From an uncultured Clostridia bacterium (GTDB lineage: Bacteria; Bacillota; Clostridia; Christensenellales; Borkfalkiaceae), in contig CANQTD010000002.1 of assembly GCA_947626685.1 (NCBI GenBank), forward strand, positions 1 through 64,000: a stretch of DNA of 64,000 bases. The letters are read 5' to 3'. The notes under the pieces were generated by a model. The model saw nothing but the letters and a program-made list of their open reading frames with translations, did no database searches and was not told where the DNA came from. The translations under genes and the position numbers were made by a program. Positions 44,133 to 53,163 of the stretch are shown piece by piece (position 1 is the first letter of the stretch; each line of letters opens with the position of its first letter).

Positions 44133-46010
44133 ATGAGCAAATTGGCACTGAATATTATTCATCGTCCCGAGCTTTCGCCGGAGTATGCGGAGAGGGCGCT
44201 CGGCGGAAAGAGGGACGTGCAGGATGAATCGTTGGATATCTTTCTGTTTCAACAGGAATGCGCCCATGAATGCGGACTGAAAACAACGATCCAGATCACT
44301 TATGCGTCTCTTTTTTCAGATAAAATCGTGAAGATCGCAAAAGAACATCACACAAAGTACGGCGATGAAATCGGTTTATCTCTTCTCGGACTTCCCTGCA
44401 AGCAGTTTAAGGAGAAGTATAAGACCGAGGATTTCTGCATTTGGATGTTCGACGAAGAAACGAAGAAAGAGATCGTTGACGACTGTTTCGGGCTGTTCTA
44501 TGAGAAATTCGGTTTCTATCCCGAATCTACGGGCAGCTATTTCCTCGACGCATTCACAATCAACTACATGAAAGAAAAGTATCCGAACGTGAAATGCGCC
44601 GTTGCGACCTGTTGGGAGGAGGGTCCGAAAGCATATCATACTTGCAATAATAGTTGGTACACGTTTATGGACGGCGGCCCGTGGAACCCGTGGATCCCGT
44701 CGAAAGTCAACTCCCACTGTCCGGCGAGCGACAAGGAGGACGATAGCGGCATCGTTGCGATCCCGCACCTGTCTCGCGATCTCATGGCGTGTTTTGACGG
44801 GAACGGAAGCAATTTCGGCACGCACCCGCAGAACGTCTTGCGCGGCATGATCTACTACGAGGACGAGAAAGGGACGGAATATCCTTACCTCTACAATCTC
44901 ATTGACCAGTATCGGCATCTTGCCAAGTACAACGATGGATTCTGCTACAACATGATGTTCGTGGGACCCGGTTGGCTGAACAAGGCGGGGCGTTGGGAAT
45001 CGCCCTACGAACGCCTCGCCAAGTCGTACAAGGATGTCATGAAGTACTACGGTAAACTCAAGCGTGAGGGGAAATGCGTCGATATGACGATGAGCGAACT
45101 CGCCGACTATTACCGCAGTACCCATAATTATCACGACCCCGAAAGTGCTTTATGGAAAGACATCCTTTACGGGAGCGATAAAGAATATTTTTGGTATGCA
45201 GATTGGCGCATGCGTTGCTGCCTCGATTTCAATCAGGGCGGCGCGATAATCGATCTTCGTCCCTATATTGCCCGTATTCCCCAAAAAACGGGGATCGGGA
45301 CGGAAAATGTATATGACGCATCCTATCCCTATCTGATTCAGGCAAATTACCGAGCGGGGTATTTTACGCACTATGCGGGCGCGGGAACGATAGAATCCTG
45401 CAAAGTTCATTATAAGGGACAAACCGCCGACCTGTGCCTCTGCCGTACAATGGCATCCTTTGAAAGATTTCCGAACGGGATTCAGATCAAAACCAATCCC
45501 GTTACGGTTTCCCTTGCGGGATTGGATATAGTCATTCAATCCACCTTCTTTTTCCCGAATTGCTCATGCGGAATCATCAATATCAAGCGAGAGATCCTCA
45601 ATGATCTGCATGGGGAAGAAGTCGAACTTGAAGAGTATTTTACGGGAGGATTCGGGACAACGGAGTATCAACCGGACATGTCGAAGATCCGTTTCGAAAC
45701 ATATCGTTTTGTGCTCCGTGACGATATTCCCAATCCGCTATTTCCCGATTGCGGTGTATTGCGGGAAGAAAAAGAGGAAATGCAATTCGCCTATAAGGGC
45801 AGAAAAATCGGGCAAGGGCAGGGAAGAACAAATGGCGCTTTTGCCATAATTCCCGACATACAGACGAAAGTGGGATTGAATGGCGACGAGGCGGATGCCT
45901 GTTCCGCAGAAGAGGGAATTGCATTCTCGCCCGTTTACCATCTTCGCATCAGTAAGAAATTGAAAGGAGGCGAGTTCAGAACATGGCTCAGTCTGGAAAA
46001 GGCAAATTGA
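44133..46010 (+). CDS. unrecognised 625-residue cytoplasmic protein of galactan locus
   Basis: No family is recognised with confidence. There is no signal peptide or membrane segment. The N-terminal ~320 residues have an alternating beta/alpha pattern with HHTKYGDEIGLSLLG, FYEKFGFYPESTGSYFLDAF and AVATCWEEG, which recalls the seven-stranded barrels of polysaccharide deacetylases and GH57/GH38 enzymes. The C-terminal ~270 residues look beta-rich (YFTHYAGAGTIES, VSLAGLDIVIQ). It is rich in Trp, Tyr and Cys. The gene is first behind the second AraC-controlled promoter and precedes a GH53 and an ABC importer, so a role in processing galacto-oligosaccharides is likely (inference). ATG 44133 follows GGAGG; an in-frame TTG at 44118 overlaps that site. 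Confidence 0.7.
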   Translation: MSKLALNIIHRPELSPEYAERALGGKRDVQDESLDIFLFQQECAHECGLKTTIQITYASLFSDKIVKIAKEHHTKYGDEIGLSLLGLPCKQFKEKYKTEDFCIWMFDEETKKEIVDDCFGLFYEKFGFYPESTGSYFLDAFTINYMKEKYPNVKCAVATCWEEGPKAYHTCNNSWYTFMDGGPWNPWIPSKVNSHCPASDKEDDSGIVAIPHLSRDLMACFDGNGSNFGTHPQNVLRGMIYYEDEKGTEYPYLYNLIDQYRHLAKYNDGFCYNMMFVGPGWLNKAGRWESPYERLAKSYKDVMKYYGKLKREGKCVDMTMSELADYYRSTHNYHDPESALWKDILYGSDKEYFWYADWRMRCCLDFNQGGAIIDLRPYIARIPQKTGIGTENVYDASYPYLIQANYRAGYFTHYAGAGTIESCKVHYKGQTADLCLCRTMASFERFPNGIQIKTNPVTVSLAGLDIVIQSTFFFPNCSCGIINIKREILNDLHGEEVELEEYFTGGFGTTEYQPDMSKIRFETYRFVLRDDIPNPLFPDCGVLREEKEEMQFAYKGRKIGQGQGRTNGAFAIIPDIQTKVGLNGDEADACSAEEGIAFSPVYHLRISKKLKGGEFRTWLSLEKAN

Positions 46011-46243
46011 ATTATCGCTGCCCGCGTTGCTTTATGCGGGACATCGACATGGATATGTTTTTCGATGAAGAAAAAAAAGAGTATTACTGCTTGCGTTGTT
46101 GTTTCCGCGGCAGCGAAGAAGAGGTTTTGAAGCTCAATGACCAGTACAAAGAAAAATACGGCAGGCTCAAAGAGCGGGTCGTTGATTTCGGAACCGACAA
46201 CGAACCCCCTAAATTTATCCCGCATAGAGCGGGAGAACAATAA
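45983..46243 (+). CDS. small zinc-ribbon protein
   Basis: An 86-residue protein with two pairs of cysteines, YRCPRCFMRD (near 12-15) and YYCLRCCFRG (near 35-39), which form a classical zinc ribbon. The rest is a charged helix and a short tail. No enzymatic motif. Its start lies 28 nt inside the upstream gene, with AAAGGAGG as ribosome site, so the two are tightly coupled and may act together. Function unknown. Confidence 0.75.
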   Translation: MAQSGKGKLNYRCPRCFMRDIDMDMFFDEEKKEYYCLRCCFRGSEEEVLKLNDQYKEKYGRLKERVVDFGTDNEPPKFIPHRAGEQ

Positions 46244-46258
46244 GCGAGGCAAAAAATT

Positions 46259-47389
46259 ATGAGACTTGGAATTGACGTCTCCACATATTTGGAGGAACTT
46301 GAACATGGCGCCAAGTACTTTGACGGAGGTAGGGAGGTGGATCCGCTCGATCTTTTCCGTTTGAATGGCGTAGACGGTATGCGTATCCGACTTTGGGTGG
46401 ATCCGAAGTCGGAGGACGGCAAACCATATCTTGCGGGCAACTGCGATCTCGGCAACTTTCTTCGTCTTGCCAAACTCGCAACGGGCAAGGGATACAAAAT
46501 CATGCTCGACTTCCATTACTCCGACTTTTGGGCAGACCCCGGCAAACAGATCATCCCAAAGGCATGGCAGGGGCTCGGCCCGGAAGCTCTCGCCGAAAAG
46601 GTATATACCTATACGGCAGAAACGCTCAAAGCGATCAAAAAAGAGAGAATCGACCTTGAATACATTCAAGTCGGCAACGAAATCACGAACGGGATGCTTT
46701 GGCCCGTCGGAAAACTCATTGAACAGCCGGGCGGTTCCCGTACCAACTATGAGAACCTTATCACGCTCTATAAGGCAGGCGTTAAGGCGTGCAGGGAAGT
46801 ATATCCGAAAGCCGCGATTATCCTGCACCTTGAGAGGAGTTACGATCAAAAGGTTTACAGCGAATATTTGACGCAAATGCAGGAGGCGGGCGTCGATTAC
46901 GACATCATCGGCTACAGCTATTATCCTTACTGGCACGGAACATTCGACATGTTCTTCGCGAACGTCGATATGTGCAAGAAGTTCGGAAAAAGGCAGATGG
47001 TCGTGGAACTCGGCTATGCGTTCACTGCAGAGGATTATGTCAAAAACGAACACGGCGGGGCGCAGCTCATCGTCAGCGAGGAGAATATGGCGACGCTCGG
47101 TTTCACCCAAGAGTATCCCCTTTCGCGCGAAGGGCAGGTGCATTTTATCGAGGATTTCTTAAAACTTGCCAAGCAGCACGGCATCGAGGGTGTCTATTAT
47201 TGGGAGCCGCTCTGGATCCCCGGAGACGGGATCTGCTGGGCGTCGGAAGAGGCGATGGAATACACGGGCGACGCAAAGCGGTATGCCGAGGCGGGGAAGG
47301 AGAAGTCCACACGCAACGAATGGGCAAACCAATGTCTGTTCGATTACGAGGGACAGAAACTTCCCGCGTTCGACAAGTATAAAATTTGA
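46259..47389 (+). CDS. cytoplasmic GH53 endo-beta-1,4-galactanase
   Basis: A 376-residue GH53 enzyme without signal peptide. Family marks are GMRIRLWVDP, IMLDFHYSDFWADPGKQ, the acid/base Glu141 in IQVGNEITNG and the nucleophile Glu250 in MVVELGYAFT. It should cut imported beta-1,4-galacto-oligosaccharides, whereas the paralogue at 53.2 kb works outside. Lack of a signal peptide in a GH53 is uncommon; GH53 proteins are mostly secreted. The ribosome site is weak (GCGAGG). It belongs to the transcript starting near 44.05 kb. Confidence 0.9.
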   Translation: MRLGIDVSTYLEELEHGAKYFDGGREVDPLDLFRLNGVDGMRIRLWVDPKSEDGKPYLAGNCDLGNFLRLAKLATGKGYKIMLDFHYSDFWADPGKQIIPKAWQGLGPEALAEKVYTYTAETLKAIKKERIDLEYIQVGNEITNGMLWPVGKLIEQPGGSRTNYENLITLYKAGVKACREVYPKAAIILHLERSYDQKVYSEYLTQMQEAGVDYDIIGYSYYPYWHGTFDMFFANVDMCKKFGKRQMVVELGYAFTAEDYVKNEHGGAQLIVSEENMATLGFTQEYPLSREGQVHFIEDFLKLAKQHGIEGVYYWEPLWIPGDGICWASEEAMEYTGDAKRYAEAGKEKSTRNEWANQCLFDYEGQKLPAFDKYKI

Positions 47390-47398
47390 CAGATACGA

Positions 47399-47480
47399 GG
47401 CAGGGCGCGCCCTGCCGTTCTGTACTATGTCATATAGCACAGAAAAACTTGATCAGGGAGATGTCAAGATTTTTGTCTTG
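47399..47480 (+). promoter_or_regulatory. hairpins between GH53 and importer genes
   Basis: A perfect palindrome GGCAGGGCGCGCCCTGCC (47399-47416) and a second hairpin TCAAGA/TCTTGA (47464-47479). No T-tract follows either. Such elements in front of a binding-protein gene often act as mRNA stabilisers or processing sites; no clear new promoter is seen. Confidence 0.5.
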
Positions 47481-47518
47481 ATGTGAATAAGCAAATAAAC
47501 AAACAAGGAGGCAAAATT

Positions 47519-48772
47519 ATGAAAAAACGGTTACTGATGATCGTCATGAGCGCTTTGATGATCGTGCCGGTTGTTTGCGGTCTCGTGGGATGCAACAAAG
47601 GCGGCGATTACGACTATTCGATCACTGTTTGGGTCGGCGAGGGGACGGATACGCTCACCAAACAACAGATCGAACGCTTCAACGAGACGAATGAGGATGG
47701 CATCAAGTTCAAGGCAACGGTTGAAATCGTCAGCGAATCCAAAGCCGCGGGCAATGCCATTTCCACGCCTGCGTCCTGTGCGGATATTTTCTGTTTCGCG
47801 CAGGATCAGCTCGCGAGGGTTGTCCATTCCAATCTCCTGATGCCGCTCAATACGGGTTCGGTCAAGTCGATCACGGAAAATTGCGACGAGGCTTCCATTG
47901 AAGCCGCAAAGATCGGAGGGACGCTTCGGGCTTTTCCCTTCACGAAGGACAACGGATACTTCATGTACTACGATAAGCGTGTCGTAAAGGAAGAGCACGT
48001 CGGAAGTCTCGAAGATATTCTCGCCGATGTCGAATCCTATAAGGATAGCTCGGGGAAGGGCAGGAATTTCTCCATGAATCTTACCGAGGACGGCGGGAGT
48101 TGGTACTCCGCATCTTTCTTTTATGCGACCGGTTGCAAGTCTGAATGGACGACGGATGATAGCGGGAATTTTATCGATTATGATGATACTTTCCTTTCCG
48201 ATGAGGGAGTAATCGCACTGAAAGGATTGCAGAAAGTTCTCAAATTCTCAAAGTACATCTCTTCCGCAGAAGTTGCAGATCTGAGCGCGGCAACTCCCTC
48301 CGCAGTCGTCGTGTCGGGTATTTGGGGCTACAAGGCGGCACAGCAGGCTTTGGGCGATAATCTCGGCGTTGCGCCGCTTCCCTCATTTACGGTGGACGGA
48401 GAAAGCTATCAGCTCGTGTCCTACCTCGGCAGCAAGCTCATGGGCGTGAAACCGCAGAGCGATCCTTACCGTGCGGCATATCTGCAAAAGCTCGCGATTT
48501 TCCTGACAAGCGAAGAATGCCAGAAAGAACGCTTCGAGACGGTTGGTTGGGGTCCCTCAAATGCCGAGGCGGCGAAGGAGGCTTCCTCTCCCGCGCTTGA
48601 TGTGCTTTTGAAGCAAGCTAAGACGACGTTGCAGGGGCAGTATCCGACGAATTGGTGGGCAAAGCTCGACACAATGGTTGGGAACGCAATGACAAGCGAA
48701 GGCGACGATGCGTCGCTCAATGCACTTTTAACGACGTATAACAACGCGCTTAACGATTTGAAAAGATCGTAA
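47519..48772 (+). CDS. sugar ABC transporter substrate-binding lipoprotein
   Basis: A 417-residue solute-binding protein of the maltose/oligosaccharide class, lipid-anchored outside the membrane (signal MKKRLLMIVMSALMIVP, lipobox GLVGC). Family pattern: ITVWVGEGTDTLTKQQIERFNE, GTLRAFPFTKDNGYFMYYDKRVV and late LYLQKLAIFLTSEECQ-type helix. It should capture galacto-oligosaccharides for the two permeases downstream. ATG 47519 follows AAGGAGG; an upstream in-frame GTG at 47483 is not favoured. Confidence 0.92.
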   Translation: MKKRLLMIVMSALMIVPVVCGLVGCNKGGDYDYSITVWVGEGTDTLTKQQIERFNETNEDGIKFKATVEIVSESKAAGNAISTPASCADIFCFAQDQLARVVHSNLLMPLNTGSVKSITENCDEASIEAAKIGGTLRAFPFTKDNGYFMYYDKRVVKEEHVGSLEDILADVESYKDSSGKGRNFSMNLTEDGGSWYSASFFYATGCKSEWTTDDSGNFIDYDDTFLSDEGVIALKGLQKVLKFSKYISSAEVADLSAATPSAVVVSGIWGYKAAQQALGDNLGVAPLPSFTVDGESYQLVSYLGSKLMGVKPQSDPYRAAYLQKLAIFLTSEECQKERFETVGWGPSNAEAAKEASSPALDVLLKQAKTTLQGQYPTNWWAKLDTMVGNAMTSEGDDASLNALLTTYNNALNDLKRS

Positions 48773-48783
48773 GACGGAGAACT

Positions 48784-50814
48784 ATGATGAGTAAGAGGGG
48801 AAAAATAACGGAGCTGGAAATCGGCGGCGAAATGCTTCCGATGCGGCTCTTCATGAAGTTTACATACCGAGGCGAAAAATACGCAGCTTTTACGCCTGCT
48901 TACCGTGCGAGCTCTTCCGATGAGGGGGAGGTCGCACTTACGCATATTGTTTCGGTTAAAACCAAGAGCGAGAACTACACGGAACGTAAAGTGCTTTTCG
49001 CAATGTTCACATGCATCATTCATATTGTCATGATGCTTTGTGCACTGTGCGCGACGCTCGTCTTTGTCCTTTCTCCCGACCTTTGGTGGGTCGGAATGAT
49101 GATGATCATCGTTGGTGCGGCCGATTTCGTCATGCTCATTCCTTTTCACCGTGCGTATGCGCTTATCCAAAAAAATCAAAAACCGCGAACGAAATCCCGA
49201 ACGACTTATTACAAAGTGATTCCTTGCGAAGGAAGCGACGAGCTCTTTGCCGAATTTGAAATACATTTCCAAATTTTGGAGAAACTCTCAAAGAATCTGC
49301 CGCTTTCGATGCTGGAGTATCAACGCTTGAATTTTGGTCGGAAGATCCTTTATAAGACGAAAATGTTTTTCCTCGGGATCCCTAAGTGGGTCGCCGGCAA
49401 ATTCGTAAAACTCGGTCTTTTGATCAAGCATTTCGGGGTCTCGGTGTGGGATAATATCAAGGATGTCGTCATGACCTTCAAAAACGGCAGTTGGAAAACG
49501 AGAGTCAGCTATCTTGTAATGGGCTTCGGGAATCTGATGCACAAACAATGGTTGCGCGCGCTCGTGTTCTTCCTGTTTGAAGTGGCGTTTATCGGCTATA
49601 TGGCAATGTGGGGCGGCGCGTGGCTCGGAAAGTTCGGTTCGCTCGGCACAATCGCAACGATCGAACAATACGATCCCATTCTTGACGTTACAACAACCGT
49701 TCATGTCGACAACTCATTCAAGATCCTGCTGTACGGACTTATCACGATCTTCTTTATCGTTGCGTTCGTTTACACTTGGCGGTTGAACGTCAAGCAGTGC
49801 CGCATTCTCGATGAGCTTTCGGCTAAGGGTGAGAAGATAAAGACGAGCAAAGAGGATGTTCAGGATCTCGCGGATAACGAATTCCACAAGACTTTTCTTT
49901 CACTTCCCGTGGTCGGCTTTGTTATGTTTACCGTTTTACCGATCATATTCATGATCCTTGTCGGCTTCACGAGCTACGATTATGAAGCGGACGGATACAA
50001 CAACCTCTTTTCTTGGGTAGGGCTGGATAACTTCAATCAGATACTGACTTTCGGCTCAAAATTGTCCCTCGCTTTCGGCGAAATTCTTGCGTGGACGCTT
50101 ATATGGGCAGTCTTTGCGACGTTCTCCAACTACTTCCTCGGAATGTTCGTCGCGATGATGATCAACAAGAAGGGGATCAAGATCAAGAAGTTTTGGCGGA
50201 CGATCCTTGTTTTGACGATCGCTATCCCGCAATTCATCTCGCTTCTGTATGTGTCGAATTTGTTCGCGGATAACGGCATTGTTAACGCAACGCTCATGAG
50301 CTGGGGCTGGATCAATGCGCCGATTCCGTTTTGGGGAGACGGAACGCTTGCAAGAATCATGGTGCTTGTCATTAACCTCTGGGTGGGGATTCCATATCTC
50401 ATGCTCACTACGACAGGCATTTTGATGAACATTCCGCAGGATCTGTATGAATCTGCCCAAACCGACGGCGCAAATGCATTCCAACAATTCTGCAAGATCA
50501 CAATGCCCTATATGCTGTTTGTCACTGGGCCGTATCTTCTGAACAGCTTTGTATCAAATATCAACAACTTCAATGTCATTTATCTGCTGACGCAAGGCGG
50601 TCCCGCAAATTTTGCGTGGGGCGACGTCGGCGGGTATATCGCGGGCGACACAACCATTCTCATCACTTGGCTCTTCGGGATCACGACGGGGAGCGAAGCG
50701 AACTATAAGATGGCGTCTGTGATCGGTACGATGATCTTTATCGTTATTTCGGTGCTGTCGCTCATCGTTTTTACAATCATGCCTTCTACAAGGCGGGAGG
50801 AGGACTACTCATGA
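48784..50814 (+). CDS. sugar ABC permease (MalF type) with large N-terminal extension
   Basis: The C-terminal ~280 residues are a standard MalF-like permease with the EAA loop ESAQTDGANAFQQFCKITMPYM, which contacts the ATPase. The protein is 676 residues, far longer than usual Bacillota homologues (about 300). The extra N-terminal part has a small cytosolic beta-rich domain (about 5-65, LEIGGEMLPMRLFMKFTYRGEKYAAF) reminiscent of DUF1292, two membrane segments (about 70-120), a basic amphipathic region and two further membrane segments (about 255-335). It overlaps the next gene by 4 nt. Confidence 0.9.
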   Translation: MMSKRGKITELEIGGEMLPMRLFMKFTYRGEKYAAFTPAYRASSSDEGEVALTHIVSVKTKSENYTERKVLFAMFTCIIHIVMMLCALCATLVFVLSPDLWWVGMMMIIVGAADFVMLIPFHRAYALIQKNQKPRTKSRTTYYKVIPCEGSDELFAEFEIHFQILEKLSKNLPLSMLEYQRLNFGRKILYKTKMFFLGIPKWVAGKFVKLGLLIKHFGVSVWDNIKDVVMTFKNGSWKTRVSYLVMGFGNLMHKQWLRALVFFLFEVAFIGYMAMWGGAWLGKFGSLGTIATIEQYDPILDVTTTVHVDNSFKILLYGLITIFFIVAFVYTWRLNVKQCRILDELSAKGEKIKTSKEDVQDLADNEFHKTFLSLPVVGFVMFTVLPIIFMILVGFTSYDYEADGYNNLFSWVGLDNFNQILTFGSKLSLAFGEILAWTLIWAVFATFSNYFLGMFVAMMINKKGIKIKKFWRTILVLTIAIPQFISLLYVSNLFADNGIVNATLMSWGWINAPIPFWGDGTLARIMVLVINLWVGIPYLMLTTTGILMNIPQDLYESAQTDGANAFQQFCKITMPYMLFVTGPYLLNSFVSNINNFNVIYLLTQGGPANFAWGDVGGYIAGDTTILITWLFGITTGSEANYKMASVIGTMIFIVISVLSLIVFTIMPSTRREEDYS

Positions 50815-51851
50815 CGGACAAACAAGATGAAAGCGGCGAGGTGTTTGAGTTCTATGGCACCTCTCCCTCAAATGGGAAAAGCACGGAGATCGAAATCCTG
50901 CTTCCGGAAGGTAAGAACGCCGATGAATATAACGATTTGCCCGTACCTTCATTCGGCACGATCCCGAGATATGCGGAGGAAGCACCCAAAAAGGAGCGCA
51001 TTTCCCAAAAGACGAAAGACAGGATCGGAAAGATCGCGATATACATTGTGCTTTCTTTGATGAGTCTCATTTGGATCCTGCCGTTCGTCGGGATCCTTCT
51101 TGAATCATTCCGCTGTGAAAGCACGGGACTTGCCGGCTATCTTATTCCGAAGCAGTGGGGGTTTGATAATTATGTCCGTCTGTTTACGTTTCAGGATGGG
51201 ATCTTCCTGAAGTGGTACGGCAACACTCTGATGATAGGGTGCGTGACGGCAATCGTGCAGACGGCATTTCAGCTTGCGACAGCCTATGTTCTTTCTCGGT
51301 TCCGATTTAAGGGGAGAAAACTCCTGATGAATCTCATCCTTGTGTTCGGAATGTTCCCGGGATTTTTGACGCTCATTCTCTTATACACTTGGATGCACGA
51401 TTGGAACTTGACGGACGCGAATGCGCCGTATGGCCTCATGATCATCTACTGTGCGAGTTCGGGAATGGGCTATTATATTGCAAAGGGATTCTTCGACACA
51501 ATATCCAAATCCCTTGATGAGGCGGCGAGGGTGGACGGCGCGTCGCAAATGCAAGTCTTTTTCAAGATCATTTTGCCTCTCTCGAAGCCAATCGTGATTT
51601 ATTCGATTCTGATGGGCTTCATGGCTCCGTGGGGCGATTTCGTCATGGCGACGTTCATGGCAAACAATGCCTCGGCGGGATATAACGTCGCCGCGGGTCT
51701 GCAATGGCTGATTACAGATTCGATGAAAAACGAATATTATACGACATTCTGTGCCGGCGGCGTCGTCGTGGCGGTTCCCATTACGGTTTTGTTCCTGTTG
51801 TTGCAAAAATATTATGTCGCAGGTGTGACCGGCGGCGCAGTAAAAGGATAA
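50811..51851 (+). CDS. sugar ABC permease (MalG type)
   Basis: A 346-residue inner-membrane permease with six membrane segments and the EAA loop DEAARVDGASQMQVFFKIILPLSKP. It pairs with the MalF-like protein to form the channel. An unusual acidic cytosolic N-terminus of about 70 residues (EVFEFYGTSPSNGKSTEIEILLP) precedes the first membrane segment. ATG overlaps the stop of the upstream gene (ATGA), so the two permeases are coupled. Confidence 0.92.
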   Translation: MTDKQDESGEVFEFYGTSPSNGKSTEIEILLPEGKNADEYNDLPVPSFGTIPRYAEEAPKKERISQKTKDRIGKIAIYIVLSLMSLIWILPFVGILLESFRCESTGLAGYLIPKQWGFDNYVRLFTFQDGIFLKWYGNTLMIGCVTAIVQTAFQLATAYVLSRFRFKGRKLLMNLILVFGMFPGFLTLILLYTWMHDWNLTDANAPYGLMIIYCASSGMGYYIAKGFFDTISKSLDEAARVDGASQMQVFFKIILPLSKPIVIYSILMGFMAPWGDFVMATFMANNASAGYNVAAGLQWLITDSMKNEYYTTFCAGGVVVAVPITVLFLLLQKYYVAGVTGGAVKG

Positions 51852-51861
51852 GGTGAAAAAT

Positions 51862-53136
51862 ATGGCAGAAGTAGAGCTTATAGGCGTAAAAAAGGTTTAC
51901 GGCAAGAATGTGGTTGCCGTAAAAAACTTCAATCTCAAGATCAAAGATAAGGAGTTTGTCGTATTTGTCGGACCTTCGGGGTGCGGCAAGTCTACGACGC
52001 TCCGCATGATCGCGGGACTTGAGGACATCACGGACGGGGTAGTCAAGATCGGCGGCAGGGTCGTCAACAATCTGAAACCAAAGGACAGGGATGTTTCGAT
52101 GGTCTTTCAAAATTATGCCCTGTATCCGAACTATACGATTTTCAAGAATGTCTCTTTCCCATTGACGCTCAAAAAAATCCCTGTGGAAATACCCGTTAAG
52201 GATAAAGAGGGCAATGTGCAAAAGGTCAGGGTCAAAAAGCGCAAATTGACCGCGAAAGAAATTACCAAACAGGTGCAAGACGCTTCAGAGATCCTTAAAA
52301 TCACACAGTATTTGGGAAGAAAGCCGAGGGAACTTTCGGGAGGACAGAAACAGCGCGTTGCGATCGGCCGTGCGATGGTGAAGAACGCATCGGTGTTTCT
52401 GCTCGATGAGCCGCTTTCCAATCTCGATGCACAGCTCCGCGCAGAGATGCGCTCCGAGCTCATCAAGCTCCGCGAAAGAATCGATACGACTTTCATCTAT
52501 GTCACGCACGACCAGGTGGAGGCGATGACGCTTGCAGATAGGATCGTCATCATGAAAGACGGGGTGATCCAACAAGTCGGTACGCCTGCGGAACTGTTTG
52601 ACATGCCTGCCAACCTGTTTGTCGGAGGATTCATCGGATCGCCCAAGATGAACACTTTCAAAACGTACCTTGATCGGGACGAAAGGGGGTATTTTATCAA
52701 TCTCTGCGGCGTGGAAAAGAGGATCACGGGTGAGCGCGGCGAAGCGTTCAAAATGAAAGATGTGGCACCGCAAGATACGATCCTCGGTGTGCGCCCCGAC
52801 CATATCACGCTTTCCAATCATGAGGATCCGGAGGCGATTCCTTGCGTAATCAGCGTGAGAGAGTTTATGGGTTCCTCCTTGCATCTCCATGTAACGACTC
52901 CGACGGGAGAGGAATTGATCGTATGTGTTCCGACAATGCCGCTTGACCGTAACCAAATTGCGAAACTGGTATCGGGAACCCGCGTTTATATTTCGTTTGA
53001 AAGTAAGGTGATGCACTTTTTCTCGGCGGAAACGCAAGTCAATCTCCTTGTGGACGATGCTCCGGTCGTGGAAAACAAGGTAGAGACTGAGGAGTTAACG
53101 GACAAACCGCGTAAGAAATGGCGGCGTATTTCTTAA
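51862..53136 (+). CDS. sugar ABC transporter ATPase, MsmX/UgpC type
   Basis: A 424-residue ATPase that powers the MalFG-type importer. Walker A GPSGCGKSTTLR, Q-loop MVFQNYALYP, signature LSGGQKQRVAIGRA, Walker B VFLLDEPLSNLD and the switch His in YVTHDQ are all present; the C-terminal ~150 residues are the TOBE-type domain. Between Q-loop and signature there is an insertion of about 20 charged residues (VKDKEGNVQKVRVKKRKL) that typical MsmX lacks. Start ATG 51862 with AAGGTG upstream; an in-frame GTG at 51853 overlaps this site. Confidence 0.95.
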   Translation: MAEVELIGVKKVYGKNVVAVKNFNLKIKDKEFVVFVGPSGCGKSTTLRMIAGLEDITDGVVKIGGRVVNNLKPKDRDVSMVFQNYALYPNYTIFKNVSFPLTLKKIPVEIPVKDKEGNVQKVRVKKRKLTAKEITKQVQDASEILKITQYLGRKPRELSGGQKQRVAIGRAMVKNASVFLLDEPLSNLDAQLRAEMRSELIKLRERIDTTFIYVTHDQVEAMTLADRIVIMKDGVIQQVGTPAELFDMPANLFVGGFIGSPKMNTFKTYLDRDERGYFINLCGVEKRITGERGEAFKMKDVAPQDTILGVRPDHITLSNHEDPEAIPCVISVREFMGSSLHLHVTTPTGEELIVCVPTMPLDRNQIAKLVSGTRVYISFESKVMHFFSAETQVNLLVDDAPVVENKVETEELTDKPRKKWRRIS

Positions 53137-53163
53137 TTTTATAAAGCAAAGAAGGTGAATATT

